Counted from the first letter of the stretch, positions 36,273-48,789 are shown. The stretch is 64,000 bases of DNA from Irpex lacteus (GCA_001986395.2 MQVO02000001.1:1798001-1862000); one strand, 5' to 3'. Made by a program: numbers and translations. Notes: generated from the letters alone by a model not told the origin.

Positions 36273-37090
36273 CTTGTGTCTACTGTATGCTACCCTGCTC
36301 CGTCGACAGCTGTGTTTATGATCATGTACTAGTGATGCTCAGTGCTCATGCGCTCATGACCCAGACCCTCGTAGCCTCGTGCTATGTGATACAACCTTTA
36401 CCCATTCCTAGATATAGTTGCCGCGAAGAATGATAAAAGGCGTCTGAGCGTGATGATTGTTGCTGACGCTGCGCATCATGATATCAACGCCCCGAACTAT
36501 CCTCTGGGATCACCCGACGGCTTAGCCTGTATCTACGTGCTGTACGTATACGTATCCCAGTCATGCACATATCCCGCATACGTACTGATTGCTTCGACTT
36601 CTCGAATGCCGACGAACGTGAAACGCTACTAGTAACTAGCGTTTAGCCTGAAGAGGGTGTGAGAGTGTCGATATCAAATCAGACTCTGGCCAACGTCTGT
36701 ACTTACCTGAGTTGAGCATTCGACATCTTGAATCAGATGTCCTAATCACGCATTTCCATTGCAACAAACAAAAGATTGTAGTATTACATCTCGTACATTT
36801 TGAATTATCGTTATATCGTTAAAGCGTTTTTACTCGCTAGCAGCACCAAAGGATAAGAATAAGAATACAGCTTGAAATGTTTCGTGTTCGGATAGAAAGA
36901 CCAAAGAATGTTCGCCAGCCGCACTGGCCCGTTGGTGGCTGAACATTAGATGAAAAGGAAGCGGACTCGCCCATGTAATGACGAGAGAGAATTATGCCGC
37001 AGAGAGGATGTATCGTACCGTAAGGCCGGGTATACGAATACGAGAGAAGAGTCGTGAGGAATGCAGTAGGGAGAATGAAGGGAAGGGGCG
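36273..37090. other. Convergent intergenic region, BUD22 / PA-RING
   Basis: About 0.82 kb of 3' flanking sequence. No further gene or repeat recognised. Confidence 0.45.
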
Positions 37091-38528
37091 TTAGGATGAG
37101 GAGCCAGACAGAAGCGGTGAGCGTTCCGTCGGCTCGTGCGAGGGTTCTGAAGAGGTGGGCGGAGGGGTGATAGATGGATCAGGAGGATGGGGTGAGTTCG
37201 TTGGTGGTTGCGGTGGACGAGGCTGAGTGATATCTGCTTTACAAATAGGACACTGTAATTCCCGGAGAAATCAGCTTCTACTGGTCATCTTAGTGTAAGA
37301 ACGCAACACATACCACTTTCTTCTTTGAGATGAGCCATTCATCCACCTCGTCGAGATGGAAGAGATGATTACACGGCAGGACTCTGACCCGGTCACCCTT
37401 CGCGAACATTTCGAGGCATATTGCACATTCCTCCTGCTGATCAACCCAAGCGGGTTCGTTCGCACACGAAGACGATGTTTCAAGGACACCACGCTCAAGG
37501 TCGACGTCTGGTGCGGATGATGGGTCTTCTGTGGGATCTTCGGGTGGGGGGTATCCCGACTCGTGCTTTTCCCAACCATTTCCTGTCCACACGCGCCATG
37601 GAAGACTGTGTACGAAGTCTTCTGGTGCTCGATCTCTCTGGGCTGCCCGGGCGGCGCGAACACGGTGAATGAGGAGTGTGATGAATGTGAGTATAGACGG
37701 GAGAAGCAATATGACCACAAATGTGATGATCGGGCTGGAAGGAGATGAATGTCAATGCATATCAGATACATAGACGATGCGGACTTACGAGTACCATTCC
37801 CATGCTGAGTATTCCGTGCTAAGAAGCAATGAGACGGTTCTCAGACCGGAGTGAGACGTGTTAGATGCGGCAATGAGAGCAGATAGTTCGGCATAGTCCC
37901 AGTACTTGATAAACGTTGCTGCGATGTGTACATCAGACGCATCCGCTGGTACAAGGTGTCAGTCTAACTTGAAAAGTGCCCCTTTGAGTACCGGCCTGTA
38001 CTTACTCTCGCTATACATGTTCAATAAAGCGTCTGGATTATCTCTATCGCCTCCCACTACAATCGCTCTGGCACCTAGTTGTTGCGCCTGTCGTGCCTTT
38101 TCCACGAAGGGGCATCCGCCTCGCTGCACCAACGCTATCCATCGCTCCTCCGGATCGGGCTTGGAGGGGCCACTGATGCACAAGTTCGGGCAGCCGAGCA
38201 CAGGGTCAGCATATAGAGGGGCATCTGTCGCACTGTTGTTGGCAGGACATGGTTCGGTGAAAGCTGAGAGGGGGATAACATAGCCTAGCAAGGGGTCTGT
38301 AAGCTCTGAGCCAAATGATGCGGGCCTTGCGGGATACATGAGCGGTGGGGATCTGTCTACGACTGAAACGCTGCCATCTGCTGCCCACGCCCAGCCCCAG
38401 AGCCAGCTTCCATCTGTTCTTGTGGAGGGTGTGAATGTAAATCGCTTGAGCCAGTCGACTGGATGCGCGGATGTTTTAGAAACGACAATGAGGCCCAGCA
38501 GTGCAAGGCTGGCTGGCGATGGCTTCAT
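37091..38528 (-). CDS. PA-TM-RING E3 ubiquitin ligase
   Basis: Exons on the minus strand, 38528-38006, 37945-37789, 37734-37314 and 37252-37091, give 420 residues. Order of parts: signal peptide ([16 protein letters not shown]), a lumenal protease-associated (PA) domain with [20 protein letters not shown] and [12 protein letters not shown], one transmembrane helix ([20 protein letters not shown]), and a cytosolic RING-H2 with [17 protein letters not shown] and CPICK split by the last intron. This layout defines the PA-TM-RING group (RNF13, GRAIL, fungal Golgi/vacuole ligases), which ubiquitinates membrane cargo in the endosome-vacuole system. The ligands C-x2-C-(x)-C-x-H-x2-H-(x)-C-x2-C are complete, so it should be active. 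Its start codon is only 272 bp from that of V-ATPase subunit B, transcribed the other way. Confidence 0.88.
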
Positions 38529-38800
38529 GCGTGCACGCTGCGAAGCACAGTAGAGTGATAAGCGTGGCAGACGAGGTAGATGGTGGTGGTCAAGGATAAA
38601 GAAAGAACGTCGAGGACGAGCGAAGGCGGTGGAAGAAACTGGCTGGGCACCGCTGCAGAGATCGCCCAGACACGCGCACACAGGGCAGTCACCGTGGGAA
38701 AGCTGATCATATGTGCGCCTAACCGCACGCCGCATCCGTCTCCTCTGCAGCTCGTCCGTCGTCGTCGTGCTCGACGTCTTCAACACAAACCACATCCAGC
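38529..38800. promoter_or_regulatory. Shared bidirectional promoter region, PA-RING / V-ATPase B
   Basis: Only 272 bp separate the two divergent start codons, so both promoters and both leaders must lie here. No TATA box is visible on either strand. The part near the V-ATPase start is pyrimidine-rich on the plus strand. Confidence 0.55.
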
Positions 38801-40877
38801 ATGGCCGCAGATCCACGAATCAGCGACAGAGAACTCGCCGCTATCAACGCCGCCGCAGTAACGCGCGAGTACCGCGTGCAGCCACATCTAGGTGCGTTAA
38901 GACGTACCAGAACCACTGGCGCAGCTCTCATCCTCCTCCTGCAGACTATCGCACCGTTTCAGCGATTAACGGGTGAGTTACTTGGCGTGTGGATGCGGAT
39001 TTGACTCTAATAATATTCAACGCAGTCCTCTTGTCGTGCTTGACAACGTCAAGGTGTGTGTCCCTGCGCACATGTGTTAATCGACGAAATCTCAATGACA
39101 TCTCGCATCTAGTTCCCTTCTTACAATGAGATTGTGCAATTGACCCTTCCCGATGGAACCAAGCGTGGGGGCCAAGTCCTCGAGGTGCAAGGCAAGAAGG
39201 CCATTGTCCAGGTCTTCGAGGGCACTTCAGGCGTGGACGTAAAGGCAACGCATGTGGAGTTCACGGGTAGCAGCATGAAGTTGCCTGTCGCGGAAGACAT
39301 GCTTGGTCGAATTTTCAACGGATCCGGTCAACCAATTGACAATGGACCCAAGGTGTTCGCTGAAGACTATCTGGATATTAACGGTATGAGCTACATGCGT
39401 TTTGCTGTGCATCTTCGGTGACTTACTCACGATAGGTTCACCTATCAACCCCTACTCTCGCATATACCCCGAGGAAATGATTCAGACTGGTATTTCCACG
39501 ATTGACGTCATGAACTCAATCGCCCGTGGTCAAAAGATCCCCATTTTCTCTGCCGCAGGTCTTCCTCACAATGAGGTTTGGTTCATGCCCTTTCTGCAAC
39601 GCTCCAAGAGGCTTAGCTTCGTTTATAGATTGCTGCTCAAATTGTACGACAAGCCGGCCTGGTTAAACGCCCTACGAAAGACGTCCACGATGGACACGAA
39701 GACAACTTCTCCGTGGTGTTCGCGGCCATGGGTGTCAACATGGAGACTGCTAGGTTCTTCAAGCAGGACTTCGAAGAGAATGGCAGTCTGGATCGTGTTA
39801 CGCTCTTCTTGAACTTGGCAAATGACCCAACTATCGAGCGTATTATCACACCCCGCTTGGCCCTCACAACTGCTGAATATTATGCTTATCAACTGGAGAA
39901 GCACGTACTGGTCATTCTCACCGACATGTCGTCATACGCGGATGCTCTTCGAGAGGTACCCGCATCTCCCGTGACTCGCAGGCGTCCCATAGCTGATTAC
40001 TCGTGCAAAACAGGTGTCTGCTGCTCGTGAAGAAGTCCCTGGTCGTCGTGGATACCCGGGTTACATGTACACTGACTTGTCGACCATATACGAACGCGCA
40101 GGTCGTGTACAAGGCCGCAATGGATCTATCACACAAATTCCTATCCTCACGATGCCAAACGATGGTATAACACCTCGTGCTGTTCCTTTCATATTCAAAC
40201 CTGCCTGACCGTGTGATCTTACAGATATCACACATCCAATCCCTGACTTGACTGGCTACATCACCGAGGGACAGATCTTCGTCGACCGTCAATTACACAA
40301 CAGGCAAATCTACCCACCCATCAATGTGCTGCCTTCCTTGTCTCGTTTGATGAAGAGTGCCATCGGTGATAAATTGACTAGGAAGGACCACGGTGATGTA
40401 TCTAACCAGCTGGTCAGTCGTTTCACTTATCACACCTGATATGACGAACGTTACGGCTGATCTATCTCTGCTGGTACATTGCAGTATGCGAAATACGCCA
40501 TCGGTCGTGATGCTGCATCGATGAAGGCCGTCGTCGGTGAGGAAGCCCTGTCGCCAGAAGATAAGTTGGCGTTGGAGTTCTTGGACAAATTCGAGCGTCA
40601 ATTTGTCGGACAAGGTAACGTGTTGAGCTATCCAGTCTGCCTCGTTGAATAAGGTTTATGGACCCGCATCTCCATTATAGGTGCATACGAGGCGCGCAGC
40701 ATCTTCGATTCGCTAGACCTTGCCTGGACCCTGCTTCGTATCTTCCCGAAGGAGCAGCTCAACCGCATCAGTCCCAAGATTATCGCCGAGTTTTACGGAC
40801 GCAAGGCGACGAAGAAACCGACGGAGGACGCCAAGGCGGACACGAAGCAGGAGGAGAAGCTGATCGACGACGCATGA
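38801..40877 (+). CDS. VMA2: V-type proton ATPase subunit B
   Basis: Subunit B forms the A3B3 catalytic head of the V1 sector, which drives proton pumping into the vacuole; B is the non-catalytic nucleotide-binding partner. Ten exons, 38801-38891, 38945-38972, 39026-39053, 39113-39383, 39436-39575, 39629-39955, 40014-40164, 40225-40412, 40485-40614 and 40681-40877, give 516 residues, the usual length. Highly conserved blocks: [36 protein letters not shown]-like [72 protein letters not shown], and [12 protein letters not shown]. Exons 2 and 3 are 28 nt each. The C-terminus ends in a Lys/Glu-rich tail. The call is certain. Confidence 0.97.
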
Positions 40878-42680
40878 AAACCAAACGCCACCGCCTCGCT
40901 GTAATGGATTCGTTTAAAGCTCATTAGTAGTCAAATGGACGCTGGTTCCTTCGCTCGCCCGTCATTCGCAAGTTCTTCACCTGTACTTCACTCGTACGTA
41001 GCGTGTCTTCTAGATCACATTCATCTCTCCCTCTTCGCACAATTGATATCAGCCGCATGAATTCCGGTCAGCTTTGCGCTCTCTGAGTTTGACATTCAAC
41101 GTTCAACATGTGTGTGTATGTCCATTCCTGCTGACGGATACTTACCACCATGCACCGTAGCGTGTGAACGAGTGAAGGCCCTTTTCACCTGCCTGCATGA
41201 TGACGTCAAAAGAGATCAGAGCTTTCTGGAAAGTTAGATTGTCGGAAAAAGGAAGTGTGTTTATTGCATGCTCATGCTATGCCATCGTGCCTCGAACGCC
41301 TAATCGCCCGAGGGACCCCTTCAAAACCCCTCCAACGAGTGAGGGGGAGGGGTGATAGAGTACAAGGAAGGTCTGAGCTCATGCATTCCCCCTCACGTTC
41401 GAACCCTGTCGGTCGGGCAAAACTCTCCAGCCGGATACAAAGAAACTCGTCCTCGAGGCCTCCACTGGCAAGTCAAACAGGGAGGGGTGGAAGTCGCGAA
41501 TATGTAAAGTGTACGGCATAGCATGGTAACGTGACAGCCTCAACCCTGTCCGTGATGGCAAGCCGAGACGTCTGCAATTGCCTACATCGTCCGGAATCGC
41601 TGATAGATTGAAAGCCTCCGCGGGATGATATTTACTGGGAAGAAGCTTTGCGGTGCGAAGGTGAGTGGACGAGTGGATGGTGGAGTCTCAAGCACGATAT
41701 CGATGCGAGCTTGTGGCGACGGAAGTGGCAGTTGTCATAGGGGAGAAGCCAGCTGTTTTGCAATGGATAGTGAGACGGTACGTACAGCACATACAGCCCG
41801 GTCTGATCTATGAAAGTGAAAGGAGCGCATGCGTCCGTGCTATTGTAAAGTTACCATCTTTCATTGACAAGCCTACGCTATCTGTACTAGTAGTAATCAA
41901 TTCCCTGCCGCACATGGTTATCTATATCAGTAACGTACTTGTGTAGTGCTAGCCTGCCATCCGTGCATAACATAAACCCGTTCCGGCGGGCCTGACCCGA
42001 AGATTTTCAATATCTGACAGTGTTCTTATGGCGTCCGCGGATTTTCTGAGACGCAATTGAGACGCGATTGGGCGAGTTTAGTCCGGAGGAGTTGTGCGGT
42101 CTGCCACGGTGATACAATCTAAGCTCTGGGTTCAATGGAGGTGGGACGCTATGCTGAAGCTGGCCACGGCTTGACAAGATCAAGGTTTCGAGTCCTAAAG
42201 AAGCTTCGGCGGTTTGGGTTGCGTGCCAGAGGAATGAAAGGTAGTTGTCGGATGCCGGTGTGTCAGCTCGACACAGGCCAATCGGTCCCTGTCGTGGTTA
42301 TGGCATGCGATGATCTATTGTTGATGTGTGGAGGCGGGGGAGTTGCACTCGACCGGTGTAGGATTGGCCTATGCAGGTTTTTGTTAAGAAGGAATGGAAC
42401 GACGAAATTGTCGCGAGCGGGCGTATGTGGGTTGTACTGTCATCGGAAGTAAGTTACACGGGATTGGAACGAGACAGTCGGCGGTAGAACGACGGTCAAG
42501 ACAAAGGTTGATCTCAAGATGAGAAGCGGCGACATGTACATGCAGGATGGCGCTGCGGCACTGGTTTTCTGCTCGTTGCAAGGAGACGACGTGACTTGTG
42601 GGAACAGGACAGAGCACACGCCTCGGTCAGCGAATGGGACAGGCTGCTGTGTATTCTGGCTCCACCATAGGAGGGATAGG

Positions 42681-42735
42681 AGGAGTATAAAAGATACTCC
42701 TTAGTCAGCGTCCGAGAGCCTCATGTTTATGAGGC
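42681..42735. repeat. Two adjacent short inverted repeats with TATA-like sequences
   Basis: AGGAGTAT and ATACTCCT flank AAAAG (42681-42701), so the first palindrome contains TATAAAAG. Seventeen bases on, GCCTCAT and ATGAGGC flank GTTT (42718-42735), followed closely by a second TATA-like AATATAAAG. Both arm pairs are perfect. Could be a promoter element, a transposon terminus relic or chance. Confidence 0.5.
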
Positions 42736-43350
42736 AATATAAAGCCGGTACCTCACGCGATTAGATATATCCAGACATCTGGACTTTTACCCTGGGAACG
42801 CAGTAATCAGGACGGACACGAGTGTATGTCGTATTGAGTGAGAACGACCCGGAAGAACGCACCTAGGCGGACATTGCCTGGCTGGTCTCCCAGGCGAGTC
42901 GCTGGAGGAGAACTCTAACGAACATTGGCTAAGAGATGCCGCAATGAGCCAGTTCTTGTTTCGTTTCTGCGGCAGGTTCGCCTGAGGCGATCGGATAAAA
43001 CCTGCGGGTTGAAACAGATAGACTGGGCGGTTGGGCCCCCGCAGACTTGCAACGATGGACACAACGTGGTAGCCGTGCTGCAGTATAATGTGCGATAGCT
43101 GGACGGAGATCTGGTGGTCGAGGGTGATCCGCCTAGTTGGGGAGGACAAAGGCGTCCTCGTTGCTGAGCACGAGACCTCGATGCTCGTGCATTTGTCGGC
43201 GACGAGAGTGTCATGGTCGTCATTGCGTGCGATGTAGTTTAGGCTGTTGTCGAATGTCGGATGATGTCTGACATACTTGTCTATGTTTGTTTGATCGCAA
43301 GCGCCGTGGCCACAAAACACTTTAGGAGAAAATTAGGATATTTTTGAGTA

Positions 43351-43378
43351 GGCCATTCGAGGGCCATTCGAGGGCCAC
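43351..43378 (+). repeat. 11-bp tandem repeat, about 2.5 copies
   Basis: The unit GGCCATTCGAG occurs twice head to tail (43351-43361, 43362-43372), followed by a partial third copy GGCCAC. It lies about 180 bp before the TCP11-family start codon. Confidence 0.6.
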
Positions 43379-43542
43379 AGCACAAAACACGAGTTCTTGT
43401 GGACAAAAGAAATACAAAAAATGCGGCCAGCGGCTGGGAGGGAATATTGATTTGGTGTGTTTTTCCTGAAAGTGAGGGGTGATGGCAGCGTGTGTAGCTC
43501 AGGCGGGCTGCTACCACGCGCTGGCCTTCCCTCTCCCTAAAT

Positions 43543-43623
43543 ATGGTCGCCCATGGCCATCGTCCCTCCTTCCCCCACCCAAGCATCCAGCCCCCTCAGT
43601 CCCATGGAAGACTGTCCCAATGA
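43543..43623 (+). promoter_or_regulatory. Overlapping upstream ORF at the TCP11-family start
   Basis: An ATG at 43543, ten bases before the main ATG, opens a 26-codon frame that ends in TGA at 43621-43623, inside the main coding region. If the mRNA starts upstream of it, it should lower initiation at 43553. Alternatively transcription starts between the two ATGs, which is unlikely at ten bases. Confidence 0.35.
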
Positions 43624-46572
43624 GTCCCACCCCCAACTCGCCCTGAGCAGAAAGCGCAAGGCCGACCCCGCCGACATCGACGACCGCCCCAACGTCGACC
43701 ACAACCAGCAGCAGGACACCGACGCCATTCACCTCGACCCATCTGCAACACCCAGGATACCCACAGATGCACCAGAGGTCCACGCCGCACCCGCCGCCTG
43801 GCTGCTCGCACCCCACCACCATCGACTCTGGCAGCACCCAGTCTCACCTCGCACTTCGTCCTCGCGGTCGCTTGCAACCACACCCATCATGCCCGTCGAC
43901 CGCCAGGAGGGTCCGTCGAGACCGAAGCGTCCGCGTATCGAGATACCCTCGTCGTCGCCCTTGTCGCCGCGCAAGATGAGGCGGACTCGCATGCTCTACT
44001 CGGGTGTGCCATACTCTCCCAGAAGGTTTGCCCGCCATACTCGTCCTGCTGTCGTCGCAGATAGCGATGTCGTCTCTGCTGTTGAAACTCGTAGATCGTC
44101 TCCTGCTCCTACCCCGAAGCGTGTCTCCCAATCTCTCCCAGTCTCCCCCATCGAGGCCACGCCTCCTGTCCACTCTTACACCCATGTACCTCCGCACCAG
44201 CCCCCAATCAATCGTGAGACCTTGAAGGAACTCGATTTGGAGGCTATTCTTCGTAACCCGCAGCTACGTCCGTATCGTCTTCCTCTTTGCGCTTCATGTA
44301 TGCGTGCTTCGTTGTATTTACCCCCCGTTTCGCTCCCTTCTGTGCAGGTCATGATCTCTTGTTCGATCCTGGACTGCAATTCCGTCCGACCTTCAGTCCT
44401 CGCAAGCGTAACATTGCAGAGAGTTACTGGATTGCCATTGTTCGTGAACTAGAGACCGGATGCACCTGCACAACCCTCGATTCGAGCGGCAAGCCGATTG
44501 AGCGCCGCTGCATATGTAGCTCGATAGCCATGCCCACTGACAAACCTATCCGCGCGTATTCTGCCTCTGGAAACTGCACGACTGTTCGCATGCCGTCTCG
44601 CTTGAAGCCGTTGTTAACAGAGCTTTTGGAGGTCCTCATCTCCATCATTCAGCCCGCTGTTGAGCCCCGTCCTGCAGGCACTGAACCTTCCACTTCTGCA
44701 CCTACTGAGGCCTCATCGTCCACAACGCTCCCGGGTCTTCACCCAGGTCTCTTGCATCCTCATTACCAGCAGAATACCTCTCATGTCTCCTATCTTCGCT
44801 CGATTCTTGACATCGACCTCATCCAACAGGAGATCGGTCACGGACTGTTTGACCCGTCAGGTGTGTTCCAAGCCATCGGCGACATCATTAGATGCTACTG
44901 CGCCCCAATGCGCGACCATTCCGTAGACCAGATGGTTGAGATCGCGAAGAGCTGTGCTCCCGGCGGCACAGGGACGAAGGGTGACGCAGTGCGAGCGATA
45001 CGTATGTGCTTCGAGATCATGGAACTAATGAAGCTGGTGAGTACCTGAAAATCCCCCATTCTATCTTTCTTTTATTTGCTGCGGTCCGCTCTCGTGTTCG
45101 TGGAGGCACGGTGATTCTGAACGAGCACGCGAGCGATTAAATCTGCGTTTATGCTTGTGTTTTTGTCTCCGTCACGCCTATCGCATGGTTTGCTGATGTA
45201 TTAAATCCGCATGCCTTTGTTCTTGCGCTCTTTTGCTCTTCAAACATAGGACGTAGCCAATCATCAACTCCAAACGCTCCGCCCGTATCTCGTGCACTCG
45301 GCCGCGCAGTTTGAGCTCAAGATGTTCCAGGAGAAGTCGTCGTCTTCTGCGAAATCGGATTCTCCTTCTCAAGCGACCCTGAGCTTGGATGGCACGAGGC
45401 AGTGGCTTCAGGCTGCTTGGGACGAGCTGGCCACACAGCCCACGCAGCAACCCAAGTCGATCACGGACACCTTCACTAGGTCGTCCAGGAACCAGCAGGT
45501 TCAAATGGCCGCCACCCGTGCCATCGTGAACCTTGTCTTCGACCCTCCGTCGCATCTGACATCGTCCGGTTCTTCTACCTCTCCGTCCGGTTCCGCTTCG
45601 TCCTCTACTGCATCCTCTCCTGCTAACTCTCCGCCATCAAGTCCCCGCCCCCTCCCTTCTTCACCGACGACTCACCACTTGAACTCGAAAGGCTACCCCG
45701 AGACGCTCTATCTCGACCACCTTCGACTGACCACGCTGAGGAACGATGCAGCAGACTTTACGGCTCTGTACATGCTTTTGATGCTCTACAGACAGCTCGT
45801 ACACTCTGGCTCGTCAACCAAGGCTGGTAAGGCGCCGGCAGTCAGTACTGAAGACTTGCTCGCGCTGAAGAAAGAGGTCTGGGAGATCGGACCCGCTCGT
45901 CTCGGGTGGTGTTTCGCGAAGAGCAACAGTGGCACCGAGCAGCAGTGGCGAGACGGGATTAATGATGTCGTGCTGCAGCTTGTTATGCGTGCGACATCTT
46001 CGCCGCTGAACAGTTCTTCGACTGCCACTCAGGTTCGGGATAAAACGCAGAGTCGGCCACTGCCCACAGCGCAGGATTTGGATCAAAACATGCTGAAGAT
46101 TGCGACGAGCTGGACAGAGTCGCACTTGAGGAGCGACTCGCCACTGAGCGTGCTTATGAAGAAACGGATAAAGCGGGTTGTGGAGGAGATGGTGCTCGGA
46201 AAGATCCTTACAACCTCCTCCTCTCCCTCCGCTCCCCTCTCATCCTCTCCGTCCCCCTCCTTCTCCACACCCTCGCCCCTCCCTCGAAAACTGGCCAACC
46301 CACCAGCGGACGTAGCAGCCAGCCTAGGACTCGAGCCGCTGCTTCCCGAGATCCGGCATCTGGCGGACAGACTGGGAAAACTAGTGAGCATACACTTGAA
46401 CGTGTACGGCGCGTTGTACGCTCAGCCTGGGTTCGTGAAGGCCAGCTCCACGAACACGTTGATTAGGTCGTTGGCTCTTACGTCGATTTCTGACAATAAC
46501 AATGACACCCCTACTACCCCCTCGCCGACCGCCGCTAAGTCGACGAGATCCTCCACGCCCTCGAGACGATAA
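43553..46572 (+). CDS. TCP11-family protein (Sok1-like)
   Basis: Three exons, 43553-44267, 44348-45036 and 45250-46572, give 908 residues. The N-terminal 230 residues are Pro/Ser-rich and basic and look disordered. The TCP11 domain starts in exon 2 (QFRPTFSPRKR, ESYWIAIVRELETGCTC) and continues through LLTELLEVLISIIQP, SILDIDLIQQEIGHGLFDP, IKSCAP-like AKSCAPGG and MCFEIMELMKLDVANHQL into exon 3, with Ser-rich insertions. The yeast member Sok1 suppresses loss of protein kinase A, so a role in cAMP-PKA signalling is likely but inferred. Introns are clear. A 26-codon upstream frame (43543-43623) overlaps the proposed start in another frame. The end is Ser/Thr-rich. Confidence 0.85.
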
Positions 46573-47919
46573 CGGAGATTATACCCTTCCTCCTTTTCCA
46601 GCATGAGTCCTCGGTCACCGATGGTTGACTGGCTCTTGTTTGACTGCGCCCGCTCATAGTGAGTCTGCGGCTTACACGCTCCTTTCCCTTTGTCTCCTTT
46701 CCTCCTCTCTCTCCGTCTCCAAATCTCTCTTCCAACGTGTATCATATTCATTTGGACTTTTCCTTCCCTCTCGATCCTCTTCTTTCACTTATACTTCTTC
46801 ATTGCCCTGCCATATACTTAGAACGGCACGCAGGTTGACGATGTCACATGGGCTGCACATATCCGGTCCACGACATCACGTCACACCATCTCATTTCATT
46901 TCCCCTCTCTCACACGTTAACCCTCCCGTTCCTCACTTTTCTCACAGCTTCATCGTCATCTCCTTCCGTCTCTCCCACATTCATCATTCGCATCTTCCTG
47001 TTCATCCGTTTATCTGACCCATCATTGTCCTCCCTCCGTCCCTTTGTCCGCGCATCTTGGCAGCTCCTGATTCACCGCTGTTTATCGTCTCTGGTTTACC
47101 ATATCCTTCCCCCTTTCTTACCTCGTCCTCCCTCGCCCCTCACCGTTCTATTTTTATTTTACTTACGCGCGCACCGATATCCACTTTCAGCGTTTTTAGC
47201 AGTCCGCTCTAGCAGATGATCAGACCGGACCGTCCTCTGATCTTTGACTTACCCGTTGTTCTAGTCTACCAACACAAAACTAATTTCTTGAGTCTCTATC
47301 CTGTGTGCGATAACAGAATACGGCGAACTGCCCGAGACGTAAGTCAGTATGAGCGGTGTGGCCACGGACGTCTCGGGATGTGAGGCGGTGGCTGATAAAC
47401 TGTCGGGCTGCGCGTGATAACAAACGACCCCTGTCTCGAATCATGATGTGCGGGTGTTGCTCTACTGCCATTTATAAACAACGGTCGTAGCTGCATATAC
47501 CACGCTGCTTCAGCGTGCATAGACCCTTTAGGACTGAGTACTTGAACGGTCAATACAGTGTGGCAACCGTCAATAACGAGAACAAGCGGTCAGAAAACAA
47601 TTACAAGGGCTGCATTTTGCCCGCCCATGCTATCCTTGCATCCCTCCTATTCTCTGGCGCACCGCAGCTGGAGTCTGTGCAGTGTGTATTTGGTTTTGGG
47701 TCACTTGCAGGCCAGGTAGAGATTAGTCAAGTGGGCGCTTTGGGACAAACACGGATCGCCGTCTCCAAACTTGTGTGAGCCTGCGCTGCATCCGTCTCTC
47801 TCCACGCACAGGCTGGTCTTGTTCCTCATCTCTCTCTTTCTCTTTATTTCTTTCTCCTTCTCAAACCACGAATTCATGCGCTCAGTCTACAACGCCTAAT
47901 TGCACCTCCTCTTCACAAC
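46573..47919. other. Intergenic region with long pyrimidine-rich tract
   Basis: About 1.35 kb. From roughly 46,670 to 47,180 the plus strand is mostly C and T, with many TCC and CTT runs. Open frames there reflect base composition, not coding. Pyrimidine tracts are common just before fungal transcription starts, but this one is 740 bp from the next start codon. Confidence 0.4.
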
Positions 47920-48789
47920 ATGTCCTCAACAGACCCAACACCCACCTCGACCGATTCGTCTCCCTCTGCGTCGTCCTCTGATACCGGCAACAATGGCGGC
48001 AACACTGGCAACTTCAATCCTCCGTCGTCTACTCTATATCTGTGCGTCACCTAGCTACCAATCCACTGCTCTACCGTTCACATGTTCTTCGGTGGTAATT
48101 CTATACGGTGTGACCATATAACAGCTTAACTTTCCTAGCAACTCTATTCGTCCTCCTCTTCGTCTCATGCGCCATCGTCCTCCGCTCTTTCCTCATCCGC
48201 CGAAGATATCGCTTGCATATTGAACAGCAAATCGCTGCGGGGATCCTGCCTGCCGACGCTCTTGATCCCCGTCAGAAGCGAGACATTGGTGAGAAGCCGA
48301 AGCTATGGGATGTATATGTCGGTCCCGAGGATGAGAAGGGGCTGCTAGAGTATGAAGGGTGGGAGGACGTCTTGGTGAGTGGTTGCTCTTGCGCTCTGCG
48401 GTGGCTTCGTGCGGTGCGATAAGAGACTCATGCATTGCTATGCGTTCATATAGCCTATGACCGCTCGCATTGCCCACGACCCGACCTCTCACGCCAACGA
48501 GGGGAAATCCACTGGGCCAAGCCACGATTCCACACAATCATCACCTCACACTATCCTACACCCGCCCCGATATTATAACATTGCACGCCTCTTCCGACGC
48601 CCTCGACCCCGAGTATCTCCAGAGACCTCCAGTTCTCCTGCTATCGAGGAAACTGGGCCTCCGGAGATAAGGAACGACCAGGACATCCAGGTTGCTGTCA
48701 TGGTCGCGATGCCTCACCAGAGTCATCGACATGAGAGCATACCGGAGATATTGATTGGGATGTCGACGGTCCCCGTGAAGGAGTCGTGA
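47920..48789 (+). CDS. Small single-pass membrane protein, unknown function
   Basis: Exons 47920-48041, 48125-48374 and 48454-48789 give 235 residues. The N-terminus is Ser/Thr/Pro/Asn-rich without a signal peptide. One transmembrane helix follows at about residues 42-64 (LTFLATLFVLLFVSCAIVL), then a basic stop-transfer SFLIRRRYR. A conserved-looking cytosolic stretch comes next: PKLWDVYVGP, then a Pro/Arg-rich part, then IQVAVMVAMPHQ and a C-terminal EILIGMSTVPV. I know this arrangement only as an unnamed family in Agaricomycetes; no function is established. Topology by the positive-inside rule puts the C-terminus in the cytosol. The gene model has clean phases. Confidence 0.66.

Larger units (their letters stand above)
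40878..43552. other. 2.7-kb intergenic region
   Basis: No recognisable gene. The longest open frame is 177 codons on the minus strand (42787-43320), with no family motif. The region holds two perfect short hairpins around TATA-like sequences (42681-42735) and an 11-bp tandem repeat (43351-43378). Confidence 0.4.

Noticed and set aside
42787..43320. 177-codon minus-strand open frame
   Set aside because: No domain, no splice partners and no homologous motif; composition looks like chance in a GC-rich stretch.
46625..47219. Overlapping plus-strand frames of 123-130 codons
   Set aside because: Products are Ser/Pro/Leu/Phe strings caused by the C/T-rich tract, not real proteins.
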